DNA of 51,026 nt from positions 1-51,026 of the forward strand of contig DGIZ01000222.1 in the NCBI GenBank assembly GCA_002386585.1, read 5' to 3'. This document shows positions 9,193 to 19,045 of the stretch, piece by piece (within the stretch, counting starts at the first letter, position 1; each line of letters starts with the position of its first letter). A model generated the notes under the pieces. It saw only the letters and a program-made list of their open reading frames with translations. It was not told the origin of the DNA and ran no database searches. A program made the position numbers and the translations under genes. The DNA comes from Brevundimonas sp. UBA4609. Its GTDB lineage: Bacteria; Pseudomonadota; Alphaproteobacteria; Caulobacterales; Caulobacteraceae.

Positions 9193-9350
9193 GACACGGG
9201 CTGTAGCGCCTTCGGCCGGGGTCACGAAAGCGTCGTCGGCGCGTCATCCTTCGTAAACCGCGTTGCGCCGAGGCCCTCAGATGGCTAGCGTCCCCGCCCA
9301 AGAAGGCGACCCGGGAGGGGTCGTCGCATAAATGTTGGGGGCGCACCTGC

Positions 9351-11009
9351 ATGTCTGCAGACGGCGTAAAGCCTGCCGGAAACCGGCTATTTCTTAAAAA
9401 ATCCATCGCCCAGATTCAGAAGGAAGCCGCCAAGAGCGAGCTGAAACGGACCCTCGGTCCGCTCAATCTGATGAGCCTGGGCATCGGCGCCATCATCGGC
9501 GCGGGCATCTTCGTGCTGACGGGTCAGGTGGCTTCGGCCCATGCCGGCCCGGCCATCATGTTCTCCTTCGTCATCGCCGGCATCGCCTGCGGTCTGGCGG
9601 GCCTGTGCTACGCCGAACTGGCGTCGACCATGCCGGTGTCGGGTTCAGCCTACACCTATGCCTACGGCACCCTGGGCGAGATCTTCGCCTGGATCATGGG
9701 CTGGCTTCTGGTGCTGGAGTACGGCGTGGCGGCTTCGACCGTCGCGGTCGGCTGGTCCGGCTACGTCGTATCGATCCTGAGCGACTTCGGAGTCAGCGCC
9801 AGTCTGTTCCCGACAATAAGTTATCCCGGCGGCGAAGGGCCCCAGTGGGCCACTCCGCTGATCCAGTACGTCGCTTCGGGCGCCGATGCGGGCTTCCCGC
9901 TGACGGGCACCTTCAACCTGGTGGCGGCCGTCGGCATCGCCGCCGTGTGCGGTCTGCTGGTGCTCGGCGTGTCGGAATCGGCGAACATTAACAACGCCAT
10001 CGTCGTCATCAAAATCATCGTCCTGCTGACCTTCATCGCCGTGGGCCTGCAGTACATCAACCCGGCCAACTGGGACCCCTTCATCCCGCCGCAGGGCGAC
10101 AGCTGGGACCAGTTCGGCGTGGGCGGCATCTTCCGCGGCGCCTCGATCATCTTCTTCGCCTATGTCGGCTTTGAAGCGGTTTCGACCGCCGCCGCCGAGG
10201 CCAAGAACCCATCGAAGGACGTTCCGATCGGCATTCTGGGCGCCTTGTTCGTCTGTACCTTGATCTACATGGTCGTCGCCGCCGTCATGACCGGCGTGGT
10301 GCCCTACCTGGAGCTGGCTTCGCCGGCCCCGATCGCCGTCGCCATCGACCGCATGGCGCTCAGCTGGGCCGACGTTCCGCTGGCCGGCGCGCCGGGCGGC
10401 AAGCTGAACATGATCGCCTTCCTGATCAAGATCGGCGCCATCACCGGCCTGTCCTCCGTCATGCTGGTGCTGTGCTACGGCCAGACGCGTATCTTCTACA
10501 CCATGGCGCGCGACGGCCTGCTGCCCAAGGCGTTCGCCGTGGTGCACCCGAAGTTCCGCACTCCGTGGATCGGCACCATCCTGCTGGGCATCGTCATCGC
10601 CATCGCGGCGTCCTTCCTGCCCATCTCGATCCTGGGCGACCTGGTGTCGCTGGGCACTGCGACGGCCTTCGCCATCGTATGCCTGTCGGTCATCGTCCTG
10701 CGTATCAAGCACCCGGAGATGGAGCGTCCGTTCCGCGTTCCGGGCGGCATGGTCACCGCCGTTCTGGGCATTCTGGCCTGTCTGACGCTGGCGTCGTTCA
10801 ACTTCGTGCCGATGGTGCAGCACGCGCTGAACGACAACCCCCTGCCGCTGACCATCCTGGGCGTCTACGCCCTGGTCGGCGCCCTGATCTACGGCCTGTA
10901 CGGCTTCGCCCACTCGAAGCTGGCCAAGGGCGTGGACATCACCGAGGACACCACGCTTGAATCGGCGGTCGAGGCCTTGGGCCACGGCGTCGACAACAAG
11001 AAGGACTGA
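9351..11009 (+). CDS. APC-family amino acid permease
   Basis: Inner-membrane amino acid transporter, 552 residues, with twelve or more helices. The first helix carries GIGAIIGAGIFVLTGQVA, the hallmark substrate-binding GxG turn of APC transporters, and helix 6 has FFAYVGFEAVSTAAAEAKNP, typical of the cationic amino acid/YfnA branch. The N-terminal tail of about 35 residues is hydrophilic and contains LKKSIAQIQKEAAKSELKR. It is a monocistronic gene followed by a strong terminator at 11066-11095. The start ATG has only a GGGGG stretch upstream. Substrate cannot be fixed, though cationic or branched amino acids are the usual cargo of this branch. Confidence 0.9.
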   Translation: MSADGVKPAGNRLFLKKSIAQIQKEAAKSELKRTLGPLNLMSLGIGAIIGAGIFVLTGQVASAHAGPAIMFSFVIAGIACGLAGLCYAELASTMPVSGSAYTYAYGTLGEIFAWIMGWLLVLEYGVAASTVAVGWSGYVVSILSDFGVSASLFPTISYPGGEGPQWATPLIQYVASGADAGFPLTGTFNLVAAVGIAAVCGLLVLGVSESANINNAIVVIKIIVLLTFIAVGLQYINPANWDPFIPPQGDSWDQFGVGGIFRGASIIFFAYVGFEAVSTAAAEAKNPSKDVPIGILGALFVCTLIYMVVAAVMTGVVPYLELASPAPIAVAIDRMALSWADVPLAGAPGGKLNMIAFLIKIGAITGLSSVMLVLCYGQTRIFYTMARDGLLPKAFAVVHPKFRTPWIGTILLGIVIAIAASFLPISILGDLVSLGTATAFAIVCLSVIVLRIKHPEMERPFRVPGGMVTAVLGILACLTLASFNFVPMVQHALNDNPLPLTILGVYALVGALIYGLYGFAHSKLAKGVDITEDTTLESAVEALGHGVDNKKD

Positions 11010-11065
11010 TCCCGGTCGGTCCTTCGGCCTCAAGCAGCGCAAAGCGCGATAGGCCAAATAATGAG

Positions 11066-11095
11066 AAAGGCCCCGGAGCGATCCGGGGCCTTTTT
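11066..11095 (+). terminator. Rho-independent terminator after the amino acid permease
   Basis: A perfect stem GGCCCCGG / CCGGGGCC (11069-11076 and 11083-11090) with a six-base loop is flanked by AAA and followed by TTTTT at 11091-11095. It sits 57 bases after the permease stop and insulates tRNA-Leu, whose own promoter follows. Confidence 0.9.
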
Positions 11096-11110
11096 CATGC
11101 TCGCGCGGGA

Positions 11111-11139
11111 TTGCCGAAACCGCCGCCCTCGCCTACAGC
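11111..11139 (+). promoter_or_regulatory. Promoter of tRNA-Leu
   Basis: TTGCCG (11111-11116) and TACAGC (11134-11139) are separated by 17 bases, and the -10 ends 15 bases before the mature tRNA 5' end. It is downstream of the permease terminator, so the tRNA appears to have independent transcription. Confidence 0.5.
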
Positions 11140-11154
11140 CTCCGGCGAACCTAT

Positions 11155-11239
11155 GCGGATGTGGCGGAACTGGTAGACGCACCAGATTTAGGTTCTGGCG
11201 CCGAGAGGCGTGGAGGTTCGAGTCCTCTCATCCGCACCA
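11155..11239 (+). tRNA. tRNA-Leu (anticodon UAG)
   Basis: An 85-base tRNA with encoded CCA. The acceptor stem GCGGAUG pairs with CAUCCGC. The anticodon arm is CCAGA / UCUGG with loop UUUAGGU, giving anticodon UAG. The variable arm (GCGCCGAGAGGCGU) is long, as expected for a class II leucine tRNA, and the T arm contains GGUUCGAGUCC. Confidence 0.97.
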
Positions 11240-11245
11240 GGCTTT

Positions 11246-12530
<1,285 letters not shown>

Positions 12531-12535
12531 ACCAA

Positions 12536-12557
12536 CGGCCGCCTCTCGGGGCGGCCG
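12536..12557 (+). promoter_or_regulatory. Intercistronic hairpin between glnB and glnA
   Basis: CGGCCGCC (12536-12543) pairs perfectly with GGCGGCCG (12550-12557) around a six-base loop, immediately after the glnB stop. It is followed by ATTTCAATTCT rather than a clean T-run, so it may attenuate readthrough, protect the glnB end or mark an mRNA processing point instead of being a full terminator. Confidence 0.55.
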
Positions 12558-12590
12558 ATTTCAATTCTCCAGCTACAGGACCTCCTCCCC

Positions 12591-14000
12591 ATGAGCGCCG
12601 CCCAAAAGATCCTGCAAGACATCAAGGACAAGGACGTCCAGTACGTCGATCTCCGTTTCACCGACACGCGTGGGCGGGTCCATCACGTGACCTTCGACAT
12701 CGGCATGGTCGATGAGGATTTCCTCGAAGAAGGCACCATGTTCGACGGTTCCTCCATCTCCGGCTGGAAGACCATCAATGAGTCCGACATGCTGTTGAAG
12801 CCCGACCTGGCGACGGCCTTCATCGACCCCTTCTATCAGCAGACGACGCTGTTCCTGTTCTGCGACGTGCTGAGCCCCGACACGGCCGAGCCTTACAACC
12901 GGGACAGCCGCTCCATGGCCAAGAAGGCCCTGGCCTACGTCCAATCGTCGGGCGTGGGCGACACCGTCTACTTCGGCCCCGAAGCCGAGTTCTTCGTCTT
13001 CGACGACGTGCGCTGGAGCACGGCCGCCCACGACACCCGCTACAGCTTCGACTCGACCGAACTGCCCGCCAACACCGGCGCTGAATACGCAGAGGGCAAT
13101 CTGGGGCACCGCCCGGGCGCCAAGGGCGGCTATTTCCCGGTCAATCCGGTCGACTCGGGTCAGGACCTGCGCGGCGAGATGCTGGCGGTTATGAAGGACC
13201 TGGGCCTGGATCCGGAAAAGCACCACCACGAGGTCGCCCCCGCGCAGCACGAGCTGGGCCTGAAGTTCAGCGACCTGCTGACCATGGCCGACCGGATGCA
13301 GCTGTATAAGTACGTGATCCACAATGTGGCCCACGCCTATGGCAAGTCGGCGACCTTCATGGCCAAGCCGATGTTCGGCGACAACGGCTCGGGCATGCAC
13401 GTCCACATGTCGATCTGGAAGGACGGCAAGCCTCAGTTCGCCGGCGACAAGTACGCCGGCCTGTCGCAGGAATGCCTGTGGTACATCGGCGGCATCATCA
13501 AGCACGCCAAGGCCATCAACGCCTTCGCCAACTCGACCACCAACTCCTACAAGCGTCTGGTGCCCGGCTATGAGGCGCCGGTGAAGCTGGCCTATTCCGC
13601 CAGCAACCGTTCGGCCTCGATCCGCATCCCGCATGTCTCGTCGCCCAAGGCCAAGCGTATCGAGGCCCGCTTCCCCGATCCGATGGGCAACCCCTATCTG
13701 ACGTTCGTCGCGCTGCTGATGGCGGGCCTGGACGGCATCGAGAACCGCATCGATCCCGGTGCGGCCGCCGACAAGAACCTGTACGACCTGCCGCCCGAAG
13801 AGCGTCACTCGATCCCGGAGGTCGCCGGTTCGCTGCGGGAAGCCCTGGACGCCCTCGACGCCGATCGCGCCTTCCTCAAGAAGGGCGGCGTCATGGATGA
13901 CGACTTCATCGACGCCTACATCGAGCTGAAGCAGCAGGAAGTCGCCCGGCTGCAGTTGCACCCGCACCCGGTCGAGTTCGACATGTACTATAGCTGCTGA
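12591..14000 (+). CDS. glnA: Glutamine synthetase type I
   Basis: Condenses glutamate and ammonia to glutamine with ATP; a cytoplasmic dodecamer, the entry point of ammonium assimilation. At 469 residues it has the normal GSI length. Visible signatures: [11 protein letters not shown], the metal-site [32 protein letters not shown], the ATP-site [10 protein letters not shown], and the adenylylation site NLYDLPPEE with Tyr at about 398, so the enzyme should be controlled by GlnE. It is transcribed with glnB, whose product governs that modification, and is closed by a strong terminator. ATG 12591 is preceded by an AGGA stretch. Confidence 0.98.
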   Translation: MSAAQKILQDIKDKDVQYVDLRFTDTRGRVHHVTFDIGMVDEDFLEEGTMFDGSSISGWKTINESDMLLKPDLATAFIDPFYQQTTLFLFCDVLSPDTAEPYNRDSRSMAKKALAYVQSSGVGDTVYFGPEAEFFVFDDVRWSTAAHDTRYSFDSTELPANTGAEYAEGNLGHRPGAKGGYFPVNPVDSGQDLRGEMLAVMKDLGLDPEKHHHEVAPAQHELGLKFSDLLTMADRMQLYKYVIHNVAHAYGKSATFMAKPMFGDNGSGMHVHMSIWKDGKPQFAGDKYAGLSQECLWYIGGIIKHAKAINAFANSTTNSYKRLVPGYEAPVKLAYSASNRSASIRIPHVSSPKAKRIEARFPDPMGNPYLTFVALLMAGLDGIENRIDPGAAADKNLYDLPPEERHSIPEVAGSLREALDALDADRAFLKKGGVMDDDFIDAYIELKQQEVARLQLHPHPVEFDMYYSC

Positions 14001-14022
14001 TCCTCGGATCAGTCTGATGCAG

Positions 14023-14054
14023 AAGCCCCGGACGGTTCGCCGCCGGGGCTTTTT
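14023..14054 (+). terminator. Rho-independent terminator after glnA
   Basis: AAGCCCCGG (14023-14031) pairs with CCGGGGCTT (14043-14051) around an 11-base loop, and the T-run continues to 14054. It is also a few bases from the stop of the convergent acetyltransferase at 14056. A smaller imperfect palindrome (CTGATCC / GGATCAG, 13997-14012) overlaps the glnA stop. Confidence 0.88.
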
Positions 14055-14055
14055 C

Positions 14056-14703
14056 TTACGCTTGGTCGTAGCGGGCCGACGCTTCGATCAGAGCCTCAAT
14101 GTCGTCAGCACACAACAGGGGGCGCAGGGCCTCGAACTTCCTTTCGGACCAGCCATAGACGTCGAGCGCCAGCAGAGCCTCGATCACGGCGTCCGGGAAC
14201 CGCTTGCGGATCGGAACCGCTGGATTGCCCGCCACGATGGCGTAAGGCGCCACGTCCTTGGTGACGATGGCTCCTGAGGCGACGACAGCGCCCTCGCCGA
14301 TCGTCACGCCGGGCATGATCATGGCGCGCATCCCAATCCAAGCGCCGTCCTTGATGACGGTGTCGCCCTTGCCCTGATAGGCGTCGAGGATGACCTCTGC
14401 GAAGGGGTAGAGGCTGAACCAGTCCGTTCGGTGCGTATGGTTGCCGCCCAGCAGGATCACCGCCTCTGCGCCGATGCAGACGCAATCGCCGATGAACAGT
14501 TGGTCGATCGGCCACTGCGGCGTCCACGCCTTGAGGCTGTACGCATCGCCATAGAGATAGCGGACGACGCTTTCCTCGAAGGAGCCGCTCCAGGCGTTGC
14601 TGTAGTAGCTGCGCCGGCCCTTGATGTGGATGTTCGGGTTGGCGACCGTCTCGTGCAGCAGCTCAACCTTGGACCAGTGCCGGTCCGGGGCGGTATGGGA
14701 CAT
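14056..14703 (-). CDS. CatB-like (xenobiotic) hexapeptide-repeat acetyltransferase
   Basis: Left-handed beta-helix acetyl-CoA-dependent transferase, 215 residues, cytoplasmic and probably trimeric. Hexapeptide repeats are visible across residues 68-160 (IGDCVCIGAEAVIL, VIKDGAWIGMRAMIMPGVTIGEGAVVASGAIVTKDV), ending in the AGNPAVPIRKRF closure. The loop GGNHTHRTDWFSLYPF contains the histidines that serve as catalytic base in CatB/Vat chloramphenicol and streptogramin acetyltransferases. This is family resemblance only; many chromosomal members have other acceptors or none known. The gene lies 53 bases downstream of tatC on the same strand, and its stop abuts the glnA terminator. Confidence 0.85.
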   Translation of the reverse strand: MSHTAPDRHWSKVELLHETVANPNIHIKGRRSYYSNAWSGSFEESVVRYLYGDAYSLKAWTPQWPIDQLFIGDCVCIGAEAVILLGGNHTHRTDWFSLYPFAEVILDAYQGKGDTVIKDGAWIGMRAMIMPGVTIGEGAVVASGAIVTKDVAPYAIVAGNPAVPIRKRFPDAVIEALLALDVYGWSERKFEALRPLLCADDIEALIEASARYDQA

Positions 14704-14756
14704 GAAGCGACCTCAAGATGCTTGTCAGCGTCCGGATCGCCTCACCGCTCCATGGA

Positions 14757-15644
14757 TCAGTCCGTCAGTCCCTCGGCCTGATCGGCCTTTTTGCGGCGCA
14801 GCTCGATGATGCGGACGCACCAGATGGAGACCTCGTAGAGCAGGACCATCGGCACCGCCAGCATCAGTTGGCTGATCGGATCGGGCGGCGTCACCACGGC
14901 GGCGACCACGACCACGGCGACGATGGCGTATCGACGGCCCTTGGCCATCATCTGGCTGTTGATCAGGCCCGCCAGACCCAGCAGGGTCATCACGACCGGC
15001 AACTGGAAGCACAGGCCGAAGGCCAGGATCAGCGCCGTCACCAGGTTCAGATAATCCGACACCTTGGGCAACAATTCAGCCGCCACGCCTTCGCCGATGA
15101 TCTGCTGGCTCAACGAGAACCACATCACGAAGGGCAGCATGACGTAATAGACCAGCGCCGCGCCCAGCAGGAACAGAACCGGCGCCGCGATCAGGAAAGG
15201 CAGGAAGGCGCCCTTCTCGTTGCGGTAAAGGCCCGGCGCGACGAAGCGGTACAACTGCCAGGCCAGAACCGGGAAGGCCACGATGACGGCGCCCAGGCCC
15301 GCCAGTTTCATCTTGGTGAACAGGATCTCCAGCGGCGCTGTGTAGATCAGGCGCACGCTGTTGTGGTCCACGTCCGGCACCGGGATCAGACCGGCGGTGC
15401 CCAAGATCAGGTTGAACGGCGACACATGGCCGTGCGCGCCTACCGTCTGATGAAATGCGGCCGAAACCACATAGGGCTTCACTAGGAACAGGTAGAGCGT
15501 CTCCGAAAAGGCGAAACAGCCGATGAAGGCGATGATGAAGGCGACCACGCAGATCATCAGCCGCGAACGCAGCTCGATCAGGTGATCCATCAGGGGCGCG
15601 CGCGAAGCCTCGATCTCGGCTTCATCGTGGTCGGCGCGGCTCAT
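14757..15644 (-). CDS. tatC: Twin-arginine translocase subunit TatC
   Basis: Polytopic inner-membrane receptor for twin-arginine signal peptides, 295 residues with six predicted helices. The N-terminal cytoplasmic region has MDHLIELRSRLM, the conserved LxELRxR segment, and the first cytoplasmic loop shows FVAPGLYRNEKGAFLPF, the conserved binding region for the RR motif. The end holds VTPPDPISQLMLAVPMVLLYE. The first periplasmic loop (about residues 57-100) seems longer than in E. coli TatC (about 258 residues in total), which accounts for much of the extra length. The start overlaps the tatB stop by four bases. A Tat-dependent S9 peptidase is encoded in this same window. Confidence 0.96.
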   Translation of the reverse strand: MSRADHDEAEIEASRAPLMDHLIELRSRLMICVVAFIIAFIGCFAFSETLYLFLVKPYVVSAAFHQTVGAHGHVSPFNLILGTAGLIPVPDVDHNSVRLIYTAPLEILFTKMKLAGLGAVIVAFPVLAWQLYRFVAPGLYRNEKGAFLPFLIAAPVLFLLGAALVYYVMLPFVMWFSLSQQIIGEGVAAELLPKVSDYLNLVTALILAFGLCFQLPVVMTLLGLAGLINSQMMAKGRRYAIVAVVVVAAVVTPPDPISQLMLAVPMVLLYEVSIWCVRIIELRRKKADQAEGLTD

Positions 15645-16234
15645 AGGTCGACCTTCTTGGTACGCGCGACCTTGGGCCGTGAAGCCGGCGGTTTCAGCGA
15701 GGATGTCTTAGCGTCAGGCTTTGCGGCCGTCTTTCGCGTCCTGGCCTTGGCGGCGCCGTCCGCAGAAGCGGCGCTCGCCTTCTTGGCGCGCGGTTTTGGA
15801 GCGGGCTTGGGCTCAGGATTCAGGACGGCAGGCGCCGCCGCCGTATCCGGCCACTCATCGACGCCCGTGGCCACGGTTTGGGCCGCCTCGTCCGTCTTGG
15901 TTGCGGCGGACGTGGCGACGGCCGGCGTCTCGATCGGCGCCTCCAGCTCCTTGCGGATATCCTTGAAGGCTTCGTCCGCCTCGGCGCCGAGGGCGTACAT
16001 CCCCTGCCCCGATCGCAGCGCCTCGACCTCCTTGCGCAGGTCGTCCAACTCGGACTGGCGCGCCATCTCGTCGAAGCTGGCGCGGAATTCATTGGCCATG
16101 CCGCGCGCCTTCGCGACGAACTGGCCGACCTTGCGCATCAGCACAGGCAAGTCCTTTGGCCCCACGACAAGCAGGGCCACCAGACCGATGACAAGGATTT
16201 CGAACCCGCCGATTCCGGGGCCAAGACCACCCAT
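15641..16234 (-). CDS. tatB: Twin-arginine translocase subunit TatB
   Basis: Single-span membrane component that partners TatC in substrate recognition, 197 residues. An N-terminal helix (about 11-27, FEILVIGLVALLVVGPKDLP) is followed by the conserved GPKDLP hinge, an amphipathic helix (MRKVGQFVAKARGMANEFR), then an acidic region and a long Ala/Lys/Pro-rich tail (about 135-197) of low complexity, which is common in alphaproteobacterial TatB. It lies 23 bases after tatA and overlaps tatC by four bases, the standard tatABC order. Confidence 0.95.
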   Translation of the reverse strand: MGGLGPGIGGFEILVIGLVALLVVGPKDLPVLMRKVGQFVAKARGMANEFRASFDEMARQSELDDLRKEVEALRSGQGMYALGAEADEAFKDIRKELEAPIETPAVATSAATKTDEAAQTVATGVDEWPDTAAAPAVLNPEPKPAPKPRAKKASAASADGAAKARTRKTAAKPDAKTSSLKPPASRPKVARTKKVDL

Positions 16235-16257
16235 GATTCAGCGTCTTTCGGCGAGGA

Positions 16258-16473
16258 TCAGCGGTTCAGTTCTTCTTTTTCGGCCTCGGTGCGCGGCAAG
16301 GCGCCCGGGGCTTCCTTGCCCTTGGCGTCCGTGTCGTCCTTCAGGCCGTCCTTGAAGGCGCGAATGCCCTTGGCGGCGTCGCCCATAATGCCCGACAGCT
16401 TGCCGCGGCCGCCGAAAAGGACCAGCACGACGACGACGACGATGGCCCAGTGCCAGATGCTCATGGAGCCCAT
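16258..16473 (-). CDS. tatA: Twin-arginine translocase subunit TatA
   Basis: Pore-forming Tat subunit, 71 residues. One N-terminal helix ([17 protein letters not shown]) is followed by the signature [25 protein letters not shown], with an FGGRGK turn and an amphipathic helix, then a charged tail. ATG 16473 is chosen because AGGAGG lies seven bases upstream; a second Met at residue 4 is possible. First gene of the tatABC operon, with a probable promoter at 16534-16563. Confidence 0.96.
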   Translation of the reverse strand: MGSMSIWHWAIVVVVVLVLFGGRGKLSGIMGDAAKGIRAFKDGLKDDTDAKGKEAPGALPRTEAEKEELNR

Positions 16474-16533
16474 GGCGATACCTCCTCAAGGGGACTCACC
16501 GAGACGCGGCCCCACCAACTGATTGTTGTGCGT

Positions 16534-16563
16534 CATATAGGCTGAGTGATGGCGACGCGCCAA
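16534..16563 (-). promoter_or_regulatory. Putative promoter of tatABC
   Basis: On the minus strand TTGGCG (16558-16563) and TATATG (16534-16539) are separated by 18 bases. The -10 is about 60 bases upstream of the tatA ATG, within the divergent tatA-rnhA spacer. Confidence 0.4.
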
Positions 16564-16586
16564 GGGACGCTGTACGCATCGCGGCC

Positions 16587-17039
16587 ATGAGTCTCAACGA
16601 TCACGTCATCATCCATACCGACGGCGCCTGCAAGGGCAATCCCGGCCCTGGCGGCTGGGGGGCGATCCTGCAAACCGCCGGCGGGCACGAAAAGGAACTC
16701 TGGGGCGGCGAGCCCCTGACAACCAACAACCGCATGGAGCTGATGGCGGCGATCATGGCCCTGGAGGCGCTGAAGCGCCCCTGCCGCGTCGACCTGCACA
16801 CCGACAGCAAATACGTCATGCAGGGCGTGACCGAGTGGATTCGCGGCTGGAAGGCGCGCGGCTGGAAGACGGCCGACAAGAAACCGGTCAAGAACGAGGA
16901 CCTGTGGCGGCGCCTGGACGAAGCCCGCAGCCGCCACGAGGTGAAATGGCACTGGGTCAAAGGTCACGCCGGCCATGCCCTGAACGAACGCGCCGACGGC
17001 CTGGCCAATCGCGGGGTGGCGGAGATGCGCGGGCGCTAG
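16587..17039 (+). CDS. rnhA: Ribonuclease HI
   Basis: Cleaves the RNA strand of RNA-DNA hybrids, 150 residues, normal length. Catalytic acids are present in order: Asp in [16 protein letters not shown] (near residue 11), Glu in [10 protein letters not shown], Asp in HTDSKYV, and the C-terminal Asp in [11 protein letters not shown]. The basic handle [19 protein letters not shown] is intact. The stop overlaps the convergent nfeD-like gene in a shared CTAG (17036-17039). Confidence 0.97.
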   Translation: MSLNDHVIIHTDGACKGNPGPGGWGAILQTAGGHEKELWGGEPLTTNNRMELMAAIMALEALKRPCRVDLHTDSKYVMQGVTEWIRGWKARGWKTADKKPVKNEDLWRRLDEARSRHEVKWHWVKGHAGHALNERADGLANRGVAEMRGR

Positions 17040-17494
17040 ACCGCCCGCACCTTCAGAAGGGGACCGGATACTGATTCGATGATGACGCTCTCGCCCGCGA
17101 GGGGCGAGGCGCCCTCGATTTCAGCCGGCCATTCAGAGCCGGACACGAAGACCCGGCCGCGACCGCCGACGAAGGCTTCGACCACGCGGGCGCGTTCGCC
17201 AACCAGACGGATGTCGCGATCATTGATGTCGGGCTGATCCTTGGGGTTCACCCGCTTGATCAGACGACGCGACAGGACGGTGGACGCCACGGTCAACGCG
17301 GCGAAGACGCCGATCTCGACCGGCAGGCCCAGTTGCGGCGCCAGCGCCGACAGCAGGGCCGTCAGCCCCGCCGACACCGCCGGCCACAACAGCCACTCGG
17401 TCGAAGCCGTAGCCTCGATCCCCAGCAGGACGACGCCGACCGCCAGCCATAGCCAGAACGGCTGGGCGGCGTAGAGGGAGACGAACCAGTCCAT
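17036..17494 (-). CDS. NfeD-family membrane protein
   Basis: Small partner of SPFH/stomatin proteins, 152 residues. Two or three N-terminal helices ([51 protein letters not shown]) precede a C-terminal OB-fold domain (about 90-152, [31 protein letters not shown]). It starts three bases after the SPFH gene stops, so the two are one operon, as in YbbK/YbbJ (QmcA) pairs. The role is thought to be membrane microdomain organisation or quality control; no protease domain is fused here. Confidence 0.9.
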   Translation of the reverse strand: MDWFVSLYAAQPFWLWLAVGVVLLGIEATASTEWLLWPAVSAGLTALLSALAPQLGLPVEIGVFAALTVASTVLSRRLIKRVNPKDQPDINDRDIRLVGERARVVEAFVGGRGRVFVSGSEWPAEIEGASPLAGESVIIESVSGPLLKVRAV

Positions 17495-17497
17495 GGC

Positions 17498-18490
17498 CTA
17501 CTCCGTCGTCGGCACGGCGCCGCCCGAACGACGCGCGGCGCGCGGCGCAGCCTGACGCGCGTCCGTGCGGACCTGCTGCTGCTCCTTGGCCAGACCGACC
17601 AATTCGCCGACGCCGGCGATGGTGCCGACCAGGGCGCCCATTTCCGACGGCACGATGACCGTCTTCTGTTGCGGGCTGCGCGCCAGTTCGGCGAAGGCCT
17701 CCACATACTTCTGGGCCACGAAGTAGTTGATGGCGTTGACGTCGCCCCGGGCGATGGCCTCCGACACCATGGCGGTGGCCTTGGCCTCGGCCTCGGCTTC
17801 ACGTTCGCGAGCCTCCGCGTCGCGGAACGCCGCTTCGCGTCGGCCCTCGGCCTCCAGGATCGCCGCCTGCTTGGCGCCTTCGGCGCGGGCGATGGCGGCC
17901 TGCTTCTCGCCGTCCGCCTCGGTGATGACGGCGCGACGCTCGCGCTCGGCCTTCATCTGACGGGCCATGGCGTTGGTGATGTCGACCGGCGGCGTCAGGT
18001 CCTTGATCTCGATGCGGTTGGCCTTGATGCCCCACGGCTCGGTCGCGGCGTCGATGACATGCAGCAGGCGGGTGTTGATGCTGTCGCGCTGGCTCAGCAC
18101 CTCGTCCAGCTCCATCGAGCCGACCACGGTCCGCAAGTTGGTCATGCACAGCTGGGCGATGGCGTAGGTCAGGTCGTCGACGCGATAGGCCGCCTTGGCC
18201 GCATCCATCACCTGGATGAAGACGATGCCGTCGACCTTCACCATGGCGTTGTCGCGGGTGATGACCTCCTGGGTCGGCACGTCCAGGACCTGCTCCATCA
18301 TGTTCATGCGACGGCCGATACGCTCGACGAACGGAGTCAGGATGTGGATGCCCGGCGTCAGGGTCTTGGTGTATTTGCCGAACCGTTCCACCGTGAATTC
18401 ACGGCCTTGCGGCACGATCTTGATCACGCTGAACAGGAAGATGAGCGCGAAGACCGCGAACATCACAAAGAATATCAGCGAAAAATTCAT
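17498..18490 (-). CDS. SPFH/band 7 (stomatin-like, QmcA-type) membrane protein
   Basis: Membrane-anchored oligomeric scaffold, 330 residues. A single N-terminal helix (about 5-25) precedes the band 7 domain (VPQGREFTVERFGKYTKTLTPGIHILTPF through IEIKDLTPPVDI), then a long Ala/Glu/Arg coiled coil (about 175-245, with RAEGAKQAAILEAEGRREAAF) and a short C-terminal region ending in a basic, Ala-rich tail. GAGGGCC lies just upstream of ATG 18490. It is followed at once by its NfeD partner. E. coli QmcA has the same architecture and works with FtsH-related quality control; that role is inferred here from family only. Confidence 0.92.
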   Translation of the reverse strand: MNFSLIFFVMFAVFALIFLFSVIKIVPQGREFTVERFGKYTKTLTPGIHILTPFVERIGRRMNMMEQVLDVPTQEVITRDNAMVKVDGIVFIQVMDAAKAAYRVDDLTYAIAQLCMTNLRTVVGSMELDEVLSQRDSINTRLLHVIDAATEPWGIKANRIEIKDLTPPVDITNAMARQMKAERERRAVITEADGEKQAAIARAEGAKQAAILEAEGRREAAFRDAEAREREAEAEAKATAMVSEAIARGDVNAINYFVAQKYVEAFAELARSPQQKTVIVPSEMGALVGTIAGVGELVGLAKEQQQVRTDARQAAPRAARRSGGAVPTTE

Positions 18491-18515
18491 AAGGCCCTCC
18501 AGTTGGAAGGAGAGC

Positions 18516-18968
18516 TTAACCGCCCCGACGACGGCGCGCTACAGAATCCGGTTCCGTCAGCATGACATCCGCGTCAGCCATCGTGCGCGCGATCCCGATA
18601 ATGCGGCGCGTCTCTTCCCAGTCCACCTTGGCCAGGGCGGTCTCGAACGGAAAGAAGGCCGCCTCGGCCGCATCGTCGCCCGCGACTGGCGCGCCAGACA
18701 GCCACCGGGCCGCATAGTCGATCAGAACGTAATGTCGCCCCGCCTCCGGAAAGAGCCCGTCCACCACATCGACCAGACCGATCAATTCCGCCTCGACGCC
18801 GGTTTCCTCCCGCAGTTCGCGCAGGGCTGCGTCAGCCAGACGTTCGCCCGGCTCCAGACGCCCGCCGGGCAGACTCCATTCCCCCACGCGCGGCGGCGTG
18901 CCGCGACGGATCAGCAGCACATCATCGCCTTTCAGGCACACCACGCCCACAGCCGGCGTCGGAATCAT
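18516..18968 (-). CDS. Nudix hydrolase
   Basis: Small pyrophosphohydrolase, 150 residues. The Nudix box is complete: [20 protein letters not shown] followed by ETGVEAE, satisfying GX5EX7REUXEEXGU. The protein begins [20 protein letters not shown], close to ADP-ribose pyrophosphatase or MutT-like members. I chose ATG 18968, which has AAGGGC upstream, over an ATG at 19019. Substrate (NDP-sugar, oxidised nucleotide or other) cannot be assigned. The gene is divergent from the FAD-linked dehydrogenase, with only 77 bases between starts. Confidence 0.9.
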   Translation of the reverse strand: MIPTPAVGVVCLKGDDVLLIRRGTPPRVGEWSLPGGRLEPGERLADAALRELREETGVEAELIGLVDVVDGLFPEAGRHYVLIDYAARWLSGAPVAGDDAAEAAFFPFETALAKVDWEETRRIIGIARTMADADVMLTEPDSVARRRRGG

Positions 18969-19045
18969 GTTTTGCCCTTGAATTGACCGCCAGAAGGCAA
19001 GGTTTTGCGCTTCCACCACGGCGCGCCTTTTGCCACAAGGCCGAT

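Noticed and set aside
7483..9288. Plus-strand open frame over hrpB
   Set aside because: Translation is a compositional shadow (Gln/Arg-rich) and hrpB on the minus strand has all helicase motifs.
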